Origin: Pseudomonas floridensis
GTDB lineage: Bacteria > Pseudomonadota > Gammaproteobacteria > Pseudomonadales > Pseudomonadaceae
Direction of reading: 5' to 3'
NCBI RefSeq assembly: GCF_002087235.1
Contig: NZ_MUIO01000013.1
Coordinates: 1 to 60,548 of the forward strand
DNA length: 60,548 nucleotides
A model generated the notes under the pieces. The model was not told where the DNA came from. It was given only the letters and a program-made list of their open reading frames with translations, and searched no databases. The translations under genes were made by a program, and so were the position numbers. Shown in pieces: positions 8,957-18,412 of this stretch (position 1 is the stretch's first letter; every line of letters begins with the position of its first letter).

Positions 8957-9859
8957 GTGGCCGTTCTGCAAGCCATCCTGCCCGTTTTCCTGCTGATCGT
9001 GCTCGGCTATGTGCTGGGCAAACGCAAGACGTTGACGCTCGAGAGCACCAAGGCCTTGAGTGTGTTGGCGTTCAAGCTGTTTCTACCGATGGTGCTGTTC
9101 ACCGGAATGGTCAAGGCGCCGCTGCACGACGGTCTGGATCTGCGGGTATTGGCGGCGTACTTCGTTCCTGCCTTGATCGTGTTCGTACTGGTCAACCTGG
9201 CCATGCACCGGTCTGGCACGACCTCGACACCGTTTGGCCTGACCGCCAGCTTCTCCAATAACATTCTGATCGGCATCCCGCTGGTGGTCGGCGTGTTCGG
9301 TGATCAGGGGCTGGTGTTACTGTTCACTGTGATCGCCGTGCACAGCCTGACGCTGTTTACCTTCCAGAGCCTTTACGACAGCGTGGCGGGCGATGAGCCA
9401 TTCAATACCCGTTCGCTGTTCGCCAGCCTGGCGAACCCGCTAATCATTGGCCTGCTGCTGGGGATTGTGGTCAATCTTTCAGGCGTCGGCCTGTCCGACT
9501 GGGCCGATCATCTGACCACATGGCTCGCTCAGGCGGCCCTGCCTTGCGCCTTGATCGTGCTGGGCTCCAACCTTTCCAGCTTCAAACTGACGCCCAGCCC
9601 ACAGGCATTGGGTATTACCCTGGGCAAACTGGCGCTGATGCCGTTGCTGGTGCTGCTGGCATGCGTTTTGTTGCGCATCGAAGGCTTGTCACGCGGGGTG
9701 CTGGTGCTGATGGCTGCCGGACCTGCCGGGGTCAACGTCCTGGGTTTTGCCCGCAGCGTGCCGCATGTGCAGAAAACCAGTTCGGCGATCTGCCTGACCA
9801 CAGTGCTGTCGGCCGCCACCCTGCCACTGTGGATGTGGCTGGTGAGTGCGCTGGGGTGA
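8957..9859 (+). CDS. AEC family transporter (auxin efflux carrier-like)
   Basis: A 300-residue polytopic membrane protein with about ten hydrophobic segments and the AEC/PIN-like N-terminal pattern (LPVFLLIVLGYVLGKRKTL, with an early amphipathic break). The start is GTG at 8957 behind AAGGAG. Bacterial AEC proteins export or exchange small organic acids such as malate or malonate. Placed 72 nt after the amidase, it may move the acid released by hydrolysis, but that link is inferred from position only. It converges on gcd, with a hairpin-forming spacer between them. Confidence 0.85.
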   Translation: MAVLQAILPVFLLIVLGYVLGKRKTLTLESTKALSVLAFKLFLPMVLFTGMVKAPLHDGLDLRVLAAYFVPALIVFVLVNLAMHRSGTTSTPFGLTASFSNNILIGIPLVVGVFGDQGLVLLFTVIAVHSLTLFTFQSLYDSVAGDEPFNTRSLFASLANPLIIGLLLGIVVNLSGVGLSDWADHLTTWLAQAALPCALIVLGSNLSSFKLTPSPQALGITLGKLALMPLLVLLACVLLRIEGLSRGVLVLMAAGPAGVNVLGFARSVPHVQKTSSAICLTTVLSAATLPLWMWLVSALG

Positions 9860-9906
9860 CGAACGCGCCAGGCATGAGGAGCATCTGCCCCCCATGCCTG
9901 CGTCAC
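9856..9906. terminator. two-tier hairpin between convergent AEC transporter and gcd genes
   Basis: Arms CAGGCATG at 9869-9876 and CATGCCTG at 9893-9900 are complementary. An outer pair, GTGACG (9856-9861) and CGTCAC (9901-9906), brackets them. The structure spans the space between two convergent stop codons and could act on both transcripts. No T-run follows on either side, so it may be a 3'-end stabiliser and not a classical intrinsic terminator. Confidence 0.4.
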
Positions 9907-9907
9907 G

Positions 9908-12268
9908 CTACTTGGGCAATGCGTAGGCGATTACATAATCGCCACGGTCAGGCGATTGGCGAGCGCCCCCGGCGGTAAGCAGAATGTACTGCCGGCCGGT
10001 CCTGGGCGACACGTAGGTCATCGGCCCGGACTGGCTGCCCACCGGCAGACGGGCCTTCCAGATTTCGTTGCCATTGCCGCTGTCGAAGGCGCGCAGGTAG
10101 AAATCCTGAGTACCGGCGAAAAACAGTAGCCCCGACTGGGTGGACAGCGAAGCGCCCAGGGTCGGCATGCCGATCGGAATGGGCAGGCCCATGCGGATGC
10201 CCATCGGGCCGGTGTCTTTGACGGTACCGACCGGCACTTGCCAGACCAGTTTTTTGGTCTTCAGGTCGATGGCCGACATCGTACCGAACGGCGGTGCCTG
10301 GCAAGGAATGCCGACCGCCGACAGGAAGCGCTGACGCATCGCGCCGAACGGTGTGCCGGTCTGCGGCACCACGCCCATTTCGATGCCGCTGGCCCCGGCG
10401 GCAATCTTGTCACGCGGGATCATGTAGTTGGCCAGACCCAGACGCATGTCATTGACGAACATATAGCTGTTGGTCGGATCCACCGACACACTGCCCCAGT
10501 TCATGCCGCCCAGGGAGCCAGGGAATTGCAGCGCGTGATCCATGCCCGGCGGCGTGTACACGCCCTCGTGACGCATGCCCTTGAAAGCAATCCGGCACAT
10601 CAACTGGTCGAACGCCGTCGCGCCCCACATGTCGGACTCTTTCAAGGTCTGGTTGCCGATCGACGGCATGTCCACCGAGAACGGCTGGGTCGGCGAGTAG
10701 CGTTCGCCTGGCACGCTGCCCTGCGGCACCGGACGCTCTTGGACCCTGGAAATCGGCACGCCGGTTTCACGATTGAGCAGGAAGATTTCACCCTGTTTGG
10801 TGACCTGCGCCAGCGCTGGCTGGGTACCGCCCTTGCCGTCCGGAATGTCGTACAGCAGCGGCTGGGCCGGAATGTCGAAGTCCCAGAGATCGTGGTGGGT
10901 CATCTGGAAGTTCCAGCGCACCTGGCCGGTCTTGACGTCGACCGCCACCACTGAGGACGACCATTTGTCATCCTGTTCGGTCCGCGTACCGCCGAAAAAG
11001 TCCGGCGTGGCATTGCCGGTCGGCAGGTAGATCAGGCCCAGTTTCTCGTCGTAGGACATGGCGGACCACACGTTCGGCGTTCCCCGCGTGTAGGTCTCGC
11101 CCGCCGGTGGACGCTTGGTCGTATCTGGATTACCCGGATCCCAGGCCCAGACCAGCTCGCCGCTGTGCACGTCAAACGCACGCACCACGCCTGGTGGTTC
11201 GCCCGTGGAGAAGTTGTCGGCGACACGGCCACCCACGACCACGACATTGCCCGCCACCAGCGGCGTCGAGGTTTGCTGGTAGTAACCTTCCTTGACTTCG
11301 CCCATATCGGTTTTCAGGTCAACCACGCCCTGATTGCCGAAGTCCTTGCAGGCCTCACCGGTCTCGGCGTCGAGCGCGATCAGACGCGCATCACCGGTCG
11401 GCAGGAATATGCGTCGGGCGCAGGCTGCAGGCTGGGCGGTCGCTTCTGCGAACGGTGTGGCGAAATACCCCAGACCACGGCAGCGCTGCCAGTTGGGCGC
11501 ACTGCCCTTAGGATCGAATGTCCAGCGCTGCGTGCCGGTATCGGCGTCGAGCGCGAACACCTTGCCATAGGCGGTGCAGGTGTAGACCGTATCACCGATC
11601 TGCAATGGCGTGTTCTGGTCTTCGGCCCCCGCGCCGGTGCTCTGCGGGGTATCGCCGGTGTGGAAGGTCCAGGCCACTTGCAGCTTGTCGATATTGCCTT
11701 TGTTGATCTGATCCAGCGCCGCGAAACGGTTGCCTGCCGGGGTATTGCCCCAGTGCGCCCAGTCTTTCTGCTCGGTGCCCGGAGCGACCGGCACGATGTC
11801 GGGCACGTTGCTGGCACTGACCACATGAGTCGGCACGAACATGTAGCCGATGGTCGCCACGACACCAATGGCCAGCAAACCCGCCAGGCCGTAGGCACTG
11901 CGGCTTGCCTGTGCGCCCGAGGCGCGAACCAGTGACGGGTAGATCAGCGCAACCACCAGACCGATCACGGCAAAGGTCAGCACTCTGGACACCAGCGGCC
12001 AGTAATGCAGGCCGGCGTCCCATACCGCCCAGATCACGGTCAATACCAAAGCCGCGCCATAGATCAGCGCACCCTTGGGTTTGCGGGCCGCGATCAACAC
12101 GCCGCTGATCAGCATTGCCAGGCCCATGAGCAGGAAATACCAGCTCCCGCCCAATGCCACCAGATAACCGCCGCCGCCCGCCAGGCCAAGCCCGATCAAC
12201 GCGATGAGCACCCCTAATGCGAGCAGCCAGAATCTGCCGCCCGCCCCTGTGTCTTGCTTGCTAGTCAT
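9908..12268 (-). CDS. gcd: membrane-bound PQQ-dependent glucose dehydrogenase (glucose/quinate/shikimate family)
   Basis: A protein of 786 residues. The first 150 residues or so hold five closely spaced hydrophobic segments (LLALGVLIALIGLGLAGGGG and following) that anchor it in the inner membrane. The remainder is a periplasmic PQQ beta-propeller, starting with the family-typical DWAHWGNTPAGNRFAALDQI and ending in VSPRTGRQYILLTAGG. Gcd oxidises glucose to gluconate and passes electrons to ubiquinone. Quinate dehydrogenases share this architecture, so the substrate is not certain. The ATG at 12268 is preferred over an upstream in-frame start because family members begin close to the first membrane segment. 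The gene follows phnP on the same strand after 166 nt. Acidification by gluconate dissolves mineral phosphate, which suits the phosphorus-related surroundings. Confidence 0.88.
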   Translation of the reverse strand: MTSKQDTGAGGRFWLLALGVLIALIGLGLAGGGGYLVALGGSWYFLLMGLAMLISGVLIAARKPKGALIYGAALVLTVIWAVWDAGLHYWPLVSRVLTFAVIGLVVALIYPSLVRASGAQASRSAYGLAGLLAIGVVATIGYMFVPTHVVSASNVPDIVPVAPGTEQKDWAHWGNTPAGNRFAALDQINKGNIDKLQVAWTFHTGDTPQSTGAGAEDQNTPLQIGDTVYTCTAYGKVFALDADTGTQRWTFDPKGSAPNWQRCRGLGYFATPFAEATAQPAACARRIFLPTGDARLIALDAETGEACKDFGNQGVVDLKTDMGEVKEGYYQQTSTPLVAGNVVVVGGRVADNFSTGEPPGVVRAFDVHSGELVWAWDPGNPDTTKRPPAGETYTRGTPNVWSAMSYDEKLGLIYLPTGNATPDFFGGTRTEQDDKWSSSVVAVDVKTGQVRWNFQMTHHDLWDFDIPAQPLLYDIPDGKGGTQPALAQVTKQGEIFLLNRETGVPISRVQERPVPQGSVPGERYSPTQPFSVDMPSIGNQTLKESDMWGATAFDQLMCRIAFKGMRHEGVYTPPGMDHALQFPGSLGGMNWGSVSVDPTNSYMFVNDMRLGLANYMIPRDKIAAGASGIEMGVVPQTGTPFGAMRQRFLSAVGIPCQAPPFGTMSAIDLKTKKLVWQVPVGTVKDTGPMGIRMGLPIPIGMPTLGASLSTQSGLLFFAGTQDFYLRAFDSGNGNEIWKARLPVGSQSGPMTYVSPRTGRQYILLTAGGARQSPDRGDYVIAYALPK

Positions 12269-12434
12269 GTTTCGAACCTGTCGGATTTTTACAGCCGCGC
12301 AGAATGTACTAACCGGTTCATTTTGACAAATTGTCGCACCCTGTTTCAGTCCGAGGATAGAGCGGGACACGGCTTAGCAACAGCGCTAAAACGGCTGCAA
12401 ACGATGGAATGCATGGGCTCGATTTAGCGGGCGA

Positions 12435-13217
12435 TCAGCGAACGGTATTTGCCGATGAGTCCGCCTCGACCACCACTATACCGTCACGCGCAATCAGTAC
12501 GTTATCCGGCAAGGTGCGCGGCTGCGCCATCAGCCACGCATCCAGGGTATGGCCGACATGGGTCAGCACTGCTTTGGCCGGTCGCAACCGGTCTATGATG
12601 TCCAGCGCCAGAGTCAGGTCATTGTGGTTGCGCGGTGCCTGGGTTTGCGGGGGCATGGAGCAGTCGAGAATCAACGCATCCAGCGAGCGGCGTTGCAGCT
12701 TATCGAACGTCGCTTCAGGAAGGCCCACGGTGTCGGTCAGGTAGGCAACGCTTCGGCCGCCCCCGTCCAACAGATAGCCCAGCGTGGGCCGGGAATGTTG
12801 CAGCGGCACCGCGGTGACACGCAAAGCGCCCAGGGAACGGCATTCGAACGCGGCAAATGGCTGGCTGAAATCGAGAATACCGGGGTGTTTGTACAGATCG
12901 GCCAAACCTTCCGGGTCTACCGGCCCATGCACCGGGATTACCTGTCCCTGCCCCCAGCGCAGGTGCAATAAGCCCTGAGCGTGATCGGCATGGTAGTGGG
13001 TCTGCAGAATGCCGCTGAGGCTGCGCGGCGGGAAACGCTCGGTGAGATCGGTCAAACCGCTGTCGATCAGCCAGCGTTGGTCGTCGAATTCAATCAGCGC
13101 ACTGCACGGCAGACGACGCAATGTGCTGTCGCTCAATGCCGCCTGGCAGGCCGGGCACTGGCAGCCGTAAACCGGCACCTGCCGCGCATCGCCGGTGCCG
13201 AGCAGCGTCAGGCGCAC
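12435..13217 (-). CDS. phnP: phosphonate metabolism protein PhnP (cyclic phosphodiesterase)
   Basis: A 260-residue metallo-beta-lactamase-fold enzyme. The metal motif H74-x-H76-x-D78-H79 (THYHADH) and an N-terminal Cys cluster C19/C21/C24 (YGCQCPAC), which binds a structural zinc in the E. coli protein, are both present. PhnP opens the 1,2-cyclic ribosyl phosphate produced after C-P bond cleavage to ribose 1,5-bisphosphate, the substrate of PhnN. The start is GTG at 13217 and overlaps the end of phnN by 10 nt. It is the last gene of the phn operon. The E. coli operon has an acetyltransferase (phnO) before it, which is absent here. Confidence 0.93.
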   Translation of the reverse strand: MRLTLLGTGDARQVPVYGCQCPACQAALSDSTLRRLPCSALIEFDDQRWLIDSGLTDLTERFPPRSLSGILQTHYHADHAQGLLHLRWGQGQVIPVHGPVDPEGLADLYKHPGILDFSQPFAAFECRSLGALRVTAVPLQHSRPTLGYLLDGGGRSVAYLTDTVGLPEATFDKLQRRSLDALILDCSMPPQTQAPRNHNDLTLALDIIDRLRPAKAVLTHVGHTLDAWLMAQPRTLPDNVLIARDGIVVVEADSSANTVR

Positions 13218-13774
13218 GCCGGGTGTTTCTCCAGATAGCGCACCAGAGCGGCCACGGTCTGCTCCAGCGGACCTGAGTTGTCCAGCGCGAACACACCGGG
13301 ATGGCTGGCCAGCAAGTCACCGGCGAACTGCTGGTTGCGCTCCAGCCGCGCCTCGACTTCCGGCAACGTTTCGCGATTCCGGTGCAGCAGCCGTTGGCGC
13401 AGGACCTCCTGCTCGACGGTCAGCAGCACCGCAATGAGGTTGGGGTAGCGGCGTTGCGCACGCTCCAGATGCGCCCTCGATCCATTGATCAACACATCGT
13501 GCCCTTCCAGCAGCCACTGATCGATAACGATCGGGATGCCGTAATGCAAACCGTTGGCCTGCCAGTTCAGCGCAAATGCACCGTGTTCACGCATGTGTTC
13601 GAACTGCTCGACATCGACCGCCTGCGCGGCTTCGCCCACCGCTTCGGCAGAGCGTGTAATCACCCGCCGTACCACTCGGCAGTTGCGCTGCGCCAGGGTT
13701 TCGCGAGCACCGTCCATCAGGCTGTCTTTGCCTGAACCGGATGGTCCGATGAGATAGATCAACCTGCCTGCCAT
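13208..13774 (-). CDS. phnN: ribose 1,5-bisphosphokinase
   Basis: A 188-residue P-loop kinase related to guanylate kinases. Walker A is GPSGSGKDS within the first 20 residues. It phosphorylates ribose 1,5-bisphosphate to PRPP, linking phosphonate breakdown to nucleotide synthesis. The ATG at 13774 forms a TGATG junction with the phnM stop; an in-frame TTG one codon upstream is less likely. It overlaps phnP by 10 nt. Confidence 0.93.
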   Translation of the reverse strand: MAGRLIYLIGPSGSGKDSLMDGARETLAQRNCRVVRRVITRSAEAVGEAAQAVDVEQFEHMREHGAFALNWQANGLHYGIPIVIDQWLLEGHDVLINGSRAHLERAQRRYPNLIAVLLTVEQEVLRQRLLHRNRETLPEVEARLERNQQFAGDLLASHPGVFALDNSGPLEQTVAALVRYLEKHPACA

Positions 13775-14919
13775 CAAAATACCCTCTTGCCTTGTCGCCA
13801 GACCTTATCGATAACCGGCAGATTGCCGTGGCTGCGCGCCTGAATCAGGTCGGCGCGCAGACCGATGCGGATTTCCCCGCGATCGGTCAGACCCGCCGCC
13901 CGCGCCGGAGTGCGACTGACCGTGTTCATGGCCTGCGGCAATCCGTAGGTGTTGTCCTGTTCGGCCAGTATGAACGCCGATTGCAGAAGACTGGCCGGAT
14001 AGTAGTCGCTGGAGAGAATATCCAGTAGTCCTTCTTTGGCCAGCGACGCGGCCGCCACGTTACCGGAGTGCGAGCCGCCACGCACGATGTTCGGTGCGCC
14101 CATCAGCACGCTCATGCCCAGACGCCTGCAACCATGCGCCGCTTCCAGCGTGGTCGGAAACTCGGCGATGTTCATCCCGTAGCCCGCCGACTCCTCGACA
14201 TGGGCCATGGTGGCATCGTCGTGACTGGCGATCGACAGTCCACGCGCCAGACAGAGTTCGACAATGGCGCGGCGATAACGGTCGGCGTATTCGGTGGAAT
14301 TGGCCACCTGCTCGACGATGAACCGATCCATCTCATCGTGACTCATGTGGTACTTGCCCATGTAGTACTCGCGGTACTTGGACTCCAGCGCGAACTGCCG
14401 CTGGCCGGGTGCGTGGTCCATCACCGAGACCAGTTGCACCAGCGGCTGATCCACCAGATCGCGAAACACGCCCAGAGTGTCCGGGTGGCTGACTTCGCAG
14501 CGCAAATGCAACAGATGCTCGGCGCGGGTCAGGCCTGCCTCGGTGGCCGCGGCAATGGCCGCAAGCATCGCGGGCAATTGCTGCATGCGCTTGCCCTTGG
14601 GATTGACGTCACCAATCGACAGCGCGTCGAACACGGTGGTGATCCCCGCCGCGACAATCTGCGCATCGTGGCTGATGACCGCCGAGGTCGACGGCCAGTC
14701 CACGCCCGGCCGTGGCGACAAGTGTTTTTCGAGGTTATCAGTGTGCAGTTCGACCAGCCCCGGCAACAGATACTCGCCGTGCAGGTCCTGCGCCTGGCTC
14801 AACTGGCTGCGGCTTGAATCGATCCCTGCGATCAACCCGTCACGCACTACCACCGTGCCATTGAACGCTTGCTCTGCGGTGACCACACAGGCGTTGGTGA
14901 AAATCTGCTCGTTCAACAT
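13774..14919 (-). CDS. phnM: alpha-D-ribose 1-methylphosphonate 5-triphosphate diphosphatase
   Basis: A 381-residue member of the amidohydrolase superfamily. The first metal-binding segment appears as [12 protein letters not shown], and HDDATMAHV and [21 protein letters not shown] segments follow, typical of PhnM. It removes pyrophosphate from the ribose triphosphate-phosphonate adduct, giving the substrate of the PhnJ lyase. The ATG lies inside the phnL terminus (ATGTTGA, 7-nt overlap), so the two are translationally coupled. It matches the usual PhnM length of about 380 residues. Confidence 0.94.
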   Translation of the reverse strand: MLNEQIFTNACVVTAEQAFNGTVVVRDGLIAGIDSSRSQLSQAQDLHGEYLLPGLVELHTDNLEKHLSPRPGVDWPSTSAVISHDAQIVAAGITTVFDALSIGDVNPKGKRMQQLPAMLAAIAAATEAGLTRAEHLLHLRCEVSHPDTLGVFRDLVDQPLVQLVSVMDHAPGQRQFALESKYREYYMGKYHMSHDEMDRFIVEQVANSTEYADRYRRAIVELCLARGLSIASHDDATMAHVEESAGYGMNIAEFPTTLEAAHGCRRLGMSVLMGAPNIVRGGSHSGNVAAASLAKEGLLDILSSDYYPASLLQSAFILAEQDNTYGLPQAMNTVSRTPARAAGLTDRGEIRIGLRADLIQARSHGNLPVIDKVWRQGKRVF

Positions 14920-15629
14920 TGCAGCGACTCCTTGGCAGTCAGGTCTGCCGGTGTCATGTCCAATTGGCGGCTGGCAATCGCGTCGCGCGCTTCACGGTCG
15001 TGAAAAATACCGATCAGCGCGGCGCCATCGCGCCTGGCTTCGTCGATCAGCTCCAGCACCACCCGACGATTGGCCTCGTCAAGCGAGGCCGTCGGCTCAT
15101 CGAGCAGCAGCACCGGCCACGGCACCATGAATGCCCGGGCGATGTTGATGCGCTGCTGTTCGCCGCCGGAAAACGTGCTGGGTGCCAACGGCCACAGCCG
15201 TGGCGCGATGTTCAGGCGGGTCAACAACGCTTGTGCACGCGCCTTCGCGTCCTCGCGAGCCCAGCCGCGTGCCAGCGCCGGTTCCATGACCACGTCCAGG
15301 CTCGACACGCGTGGAATGACCCGCAGAAACTGGCTGACGTAGCCCACTGTCCGACGCCGGACTTCCAGGACCTGGCGCGGCGTGGCACCAACCAGTTCGG
15401 TCCATTCGCCGTCGTGCTGCACCCGAATGCTCCCGGCAGCGGGCAGGTAATTGCCATACAAGGTGCGCAGCAAGGTGCTCTTACCGCTGCCGGAATCCCC
15501 GCCCAGCACCAGGCATTCGCTACTGCGTACCGAGAAATTCAGGCCGCGCAGCACGTTGAGCACCACGCCGTCGTGTTGATGCAGCGTGAAGGTTTTCGAG
15601 AGGTCGCGGACCTCGATCAAGGTAGTCAT
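14913..15629 (-). CDS. phnL: C-P lyase complex ABC-type ATPase PhnL
   Basis: A 238-residue ABC ATPase that belongs to the C-P lyase assembly and not to a membrane transporter. Walker A is GDSGSGKST, the signature FSGGEQQR and Walker [12 protein letters not shown]. The start is placed at ATGACTACC (15629), which has GAGGG nine nt upstream; a second ATG nine nt earlier touches that same site and is less likely. PhnL is needed for phosphonate use in E. coli and works with PhnG, PhnH and PhnI in the step joining phosphonate to the nucleotide ribose. The gap to phnK is 22 nt, the largest in this part of the operon. Confidence 0.92.
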   Translation of the reverse strand: MTTLIEVRDLSKTFTLHQHDGVVLNVLRGLNFSVRSSECLVLGGDSGSGKSTLLRTLYGNYLPAAGSIRVQHDGEWTELVGATPRQVLEVRRRTVGYVSQFLRVIPRVSSLDVVMEPALARGWAREDAKARAQALLTRLNIAPRLWPLAPSTFSGGEQQRINIARAFMVPWPVLLLDEPTASLDEANRRVVLELIDEARRDGAALIGIFHDREARDAIASRQLDMTPADLTAKESLQC

Positions 15630-15651
15630 CAGGCTCATCCCTCTGTGCGGA

Positions 15652-16473
15652 TCATGGCTGGAGTACCGAGGACACCAGCAGCTGTGAATACGGGTGCTGC
15701 GGGTCATCGAGGATCTGATCGGTGAGCCCGGCTTCGACCACATGCGAGCGACGCATCACCATCAGCCGGTCGGCCAGCAGTCGGGCCACGGCCAGGTCGT
15801 GGGTGACGATCACCACCGCCAGGTCCAGCTCGCGCACCAATCCGCGCAGCAAGTCCAGCAGGCGCGCCTGCACTGAAACGTCGAGTCCGCCGGTGGGTTC
15901 GTCCATGAACACCAGACGCGGACCGGACACCAGATTGCGCGCGATCTGCAAACGCTGCTGCATGCCGCCCGAGAAGGTACGTGGCAAATCGTCGATGCGC
16001 GCCGGGTCTATTTCGACCTGGCTCAGCCAGTCCAGCGCCGCGCCACGCAACTGCTGGTAGTTGCGCACGCCCTGGGCCATCAGCCGCTCGCCGATGTTCG
16101 CCCCGGCTGAAACACCCATACGCAAACCGTCACGCGGGTTCTGTTCGACAAAGCCCCATTCGGTGCGCAACAAAGTGCGGCGCTGCGCCTCGCTGGCGCT
16201 GTACAGGTCGAGCCAGCCGCCGGTGCCGTTGCGGTAGTCGATGCTGCCACTCTGCGGCGCGGAACGTCCGCTGAGCACCGACAGTAAGGTGGACTTGCCC
16301 GAACCGGACTCGCCGACGATACCCAGTACTTCGCCGGGATACAGGTCGAAGCTGACGTTTTGACAGCCTTTCTCCGGCCCGTACAGCCGGGTCAGGCCGC
16401 GCACCTTGAGCAGCGCTTCGTCCCGTTCGGGTCGTGGGGTGTTGACCGGATTGACCGACATGGCACTGATCAT
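15652..16473 (-). CDS. phnK: C-P lyase complex ABC-type ATPase PhnK
   Basis: A 273-residue ABC ATPase with Walker [10 protein letters not shown], signature FSGGMQQR and Walker [13 protein letters not shown]. PhnK docks onto the core C-P lyase (PhnG2H2I2J2) next to PhnJ and couples ATP hydrolysis to turnover. The chosen ATG overlaps the phnJ stop (ATGA) and has GGAG eight nt upstream; an internal ATG at 16461 is an alternative. It resembles the DppD/F-like ATPases elsewhere in the window, but the phn context settles the assignment. Confidence 0.93.
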   Translation of the reverse strand: MISAMSVNPVNTPRPERDEALLKVRGLTRLYGPEKGCQNVSFDLYPGEVLGIVGESGSGKSTLLSVLSGRSAPQSGSIDYRNGTGGWLDLYSASEAQRRTLLRTEWGFVEQNPRDGLRMGVSAGANIGERLMAQGVRNYQQLRGAALDWLSQVEIDPARIDDLPRTFSGGMQQRLQIARNLVSGPRLVFMDEPTGGLDVSVQARLLDLLRGLVRELDLAVVIVTHDLAVARLLADRLMVMRRSHVVEAGLTDQILDDPQHPYSQLLVSSVLQP

Positions 16474-17342
16474 CGGGCGTTCTCCTGTTGGCTGGCCCGC
16501 TGGGCGCAATAATCAGTGTCGGAACAGACAAAGCGCTGGGTCCCGGCATCGTCGATAATCAGTTCGTCGAGAAAGGAATCATGACTGCCACACATTGCAC
16601 AACATTGTTCCCAGCGCTGGATTTCAAACGGGTGATCTTCGAAATCCAGACTCACCACGCGGGTGTAAGGCGGCACGGCGTACAGGCGTTTCTCGCGGCC
16701 CGCGCCAAACAGCATCAGTGCCGGGCTCATGTCCAGCTTAGGGTTGTCGAATTTGGGAATCGGCGACGGGTCCATGACATAGCGCTCATCGACCATCACC
16801 GGGTAGGCGTAACTGGTGGCGATGTGGCCGAAGGAGGCGATGTCTTCGTAGAGTTTGACGTGCATCACCCCGTAGTCGTCCAGCGCGTGCATGGTCCGGG
16901 TTTCAGTCTCGGACGGCTCGATGAAGCGCAACGGCTCGGGGATCGGCACTTGATAGACCAGAATCTGGTCGGCATGCAGTGCGGTTTCCGGAATGCGGTG
17001 ACGGGTCTGGATTACGGTCGCCTCAGGCGTGCGTTCAGTGGTTGCAATACCGGCGGTGCGGGCAAAGAAACGCCGGATCGAGACCGCATTGGTGGTGTCG
17101 TCAGCGCCCTGATCGATGACTTTCAGCACATCGTCATCACCCAGAATCGCTGCGGTCAGTTGCATGCCACCCGTGCCCCAGCCATAGGGCAGCGGCATCT
17201 CGCGACCGCCGAACGGCACCTGATAACCGGGGATGGCCACCGCCTTGAGCAAGCCGCGACGGATCATGCGTTTGGTCTGTTCATCCAGATAGGCAAAGTT
17301 GTACGCGGTGTCCCTGACACCGGGCTGGTCGATGGTGCTCAT
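16470..17342 (-). CDS. phnJ: alpha-D-ribose 1-methylphosphonate 5-phosphate C-P lyase
   Basis: A 290-residue radical-SAM-type enzyme that breaks the carbon-phosphorus bond. Its C-terminus carries the unusual four-cysteine set C248, C251, C273 and C279. The spacing (3, 22 and 6) is the same as the E. coli PhnJ cysteines that hold the [4Fe-4S] cluster and the radical Cys. The start is the ATG at 17342 that overlaps the phnI stop by 4 nt; open frame continues upstream but is the shadow of phnI. Intact key residues indicate a working lyase. This is the diagnostic gene of the pathway. Confidence 0.96.
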   Translation of the reverse strand: MSTIDQPGVRDTAYNFAYLDEQTKRMIRRGLLKAVAIPGYQVPFGGREMPLPYGWGTGGMQLTAAILGDDDVLKVIDQGADDTTNAVSIRRFFARTAGIATTERTPEATVIQTRHRIPETALHADQILVYQVPIPEPLRFIEPSETETRTMHALDDYGVMHVKLYEDIASFGHIATSYAYPVMVDERYVMDPSPIPKFDNPKLDMSPALMLFGAGREKRLYAVPPYTRVVSLDFEDHPFEIQRWEQCCAMCGSHDSFLDELIIDDAGTQRFVCSDTDYCAQRASQQENAR

Positions 17343-18412
17343 TGCTCGTTCTCCCCGGTGGATTTGCGCAGCTTGCGGATCAGCTCCAGCTCGGACTGAA
17401 AGTCCACGTAGTGCGGCAGTTTCAAGTGCGAAACGAAGCCCGCCGCCTCGACGTTGTCGCAGTGGGCCAGCACGAACTCCTCCTGTTGCGCCGGGGAGCG
17501 TATTTCCTCGTTGTACTCCTCTGCGCGCAGCGAGCGATCGACCAGCGCCATGCCCATCGCCTTGCGCTCGGCATTGCCGAACGCCAGGCCGTAGCCACGG
17601 GTGAACTGCGCAGGCACAGTGGCCGAGCCGACGAACTGGTTGATCATTTCGCACTCGGTGATTTCGATGTCGCCGATGAGAATCGCAAAGCCCAGCTCTT
17701 CCGGCTCGATCCACACCTCGACGTCGCCGATACGGATTTCCCCGGCAAACGGATGGTTACGGCCGTAGCCGCGCTGGGTCGAGTAGCCCAGCGCGAGCAG
17801 AAAACCTTCGTCACCACGGGCCAGCGCCTGCAAGCGCTCGGCGCGGCTGGACGGGTATTCCAGCGGTTCGCGGGTAATGTCGGCGATGGGTTCATCGTTA
17901 TCGACCTCAGGCTTCATCAAGCCTTCCTTGGCCAGCAGACCGAGCACCCGAGGGCACGGCTGCAATGCAGCATCGGGCGCCACGCTCGGCCCCGGATGCT
18001 CGCCCTCGGCCAGCAGGGTGAAATCCAGCAAACGGTGGGTGTAGTCGAAAGTCGGCCCCAGCAATTGCCCACCCGGCACATCCTTGAAGGTCGCGGACAA
18101 ACGACGGTTGAGCTGCATGTTCGAGGTGTCGATCGGCAGACTGGCGCAGAAACGCGTAAGGGTTGTGCGGTAGGCGCGCAGCAGGAAGATCGCTTCGACC
18201 AGATCTCCCGCCGATTGCTTGATGGCCAACGCGGCCAACTGTTCGTCGTACAGCGAACCCTCGGTCATGACCCGAGCGACCGCCAGCGGCAGTTGCTGAC
18301 GAATCTGCTCGACATCGAGTTCGGCAATGGCCGTATCACCACGACGTTTGCAAGCCAGCAGGCGGTGGGCATTATCGATGGCCTGCTCGCCACCTTTGAC
18401 AGCGACGTACAT
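17339..18412 (-). CDS. phnI: C-P lyase core subunit PhnI (nucleosidase)
   Basis: A 357-residue subunit starting MYVAVKGGEQAIDNAHRLL, the usual PhnI N-terminus. The ATG overlaps the phnH stop (ATGA). PhnI acts with PhnG, PhnH and PhnL to replace the adenine of ATP with the phosphonate. The protein includes the family-typical segments RAYRTTLTRF and GYGRNHPFAGEIR. An earlier in-frame start would add three residues and lose the overlap geometry. Confidence 0.95.
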   Translation of the reverse strand: MYVAVKGGEQAIDNAHRLLACKRRGDTAIAELDVEQIRQQLPLAVARVMTEGSLYDEQLAALAIKQSAGDLVEAIFLLRAYRTTLTRFCASLPIDTSNMQLNRRLSATFKDVPGGQLLGPTFDYTHRLLDFTLLAEGEHPGPSVAPDAALQPCPRVLGLLAKEGLMKPEVDNDEPIADITREPLEYPSSRAERLQALARGDEGFLLALGYSTQRGYGRNHPFAGEIRIGDVEVWIEPEELGFAILIGDIEITECEMINQFVGSATVPAQFTRGYGLAFGNAERKAMGMALVDRSLRAEEYNEEIRSPAQQEEFVLAHCDNVEAAGFVSHLKLPHYVDFQSELELIRKLRKSTGENEQ

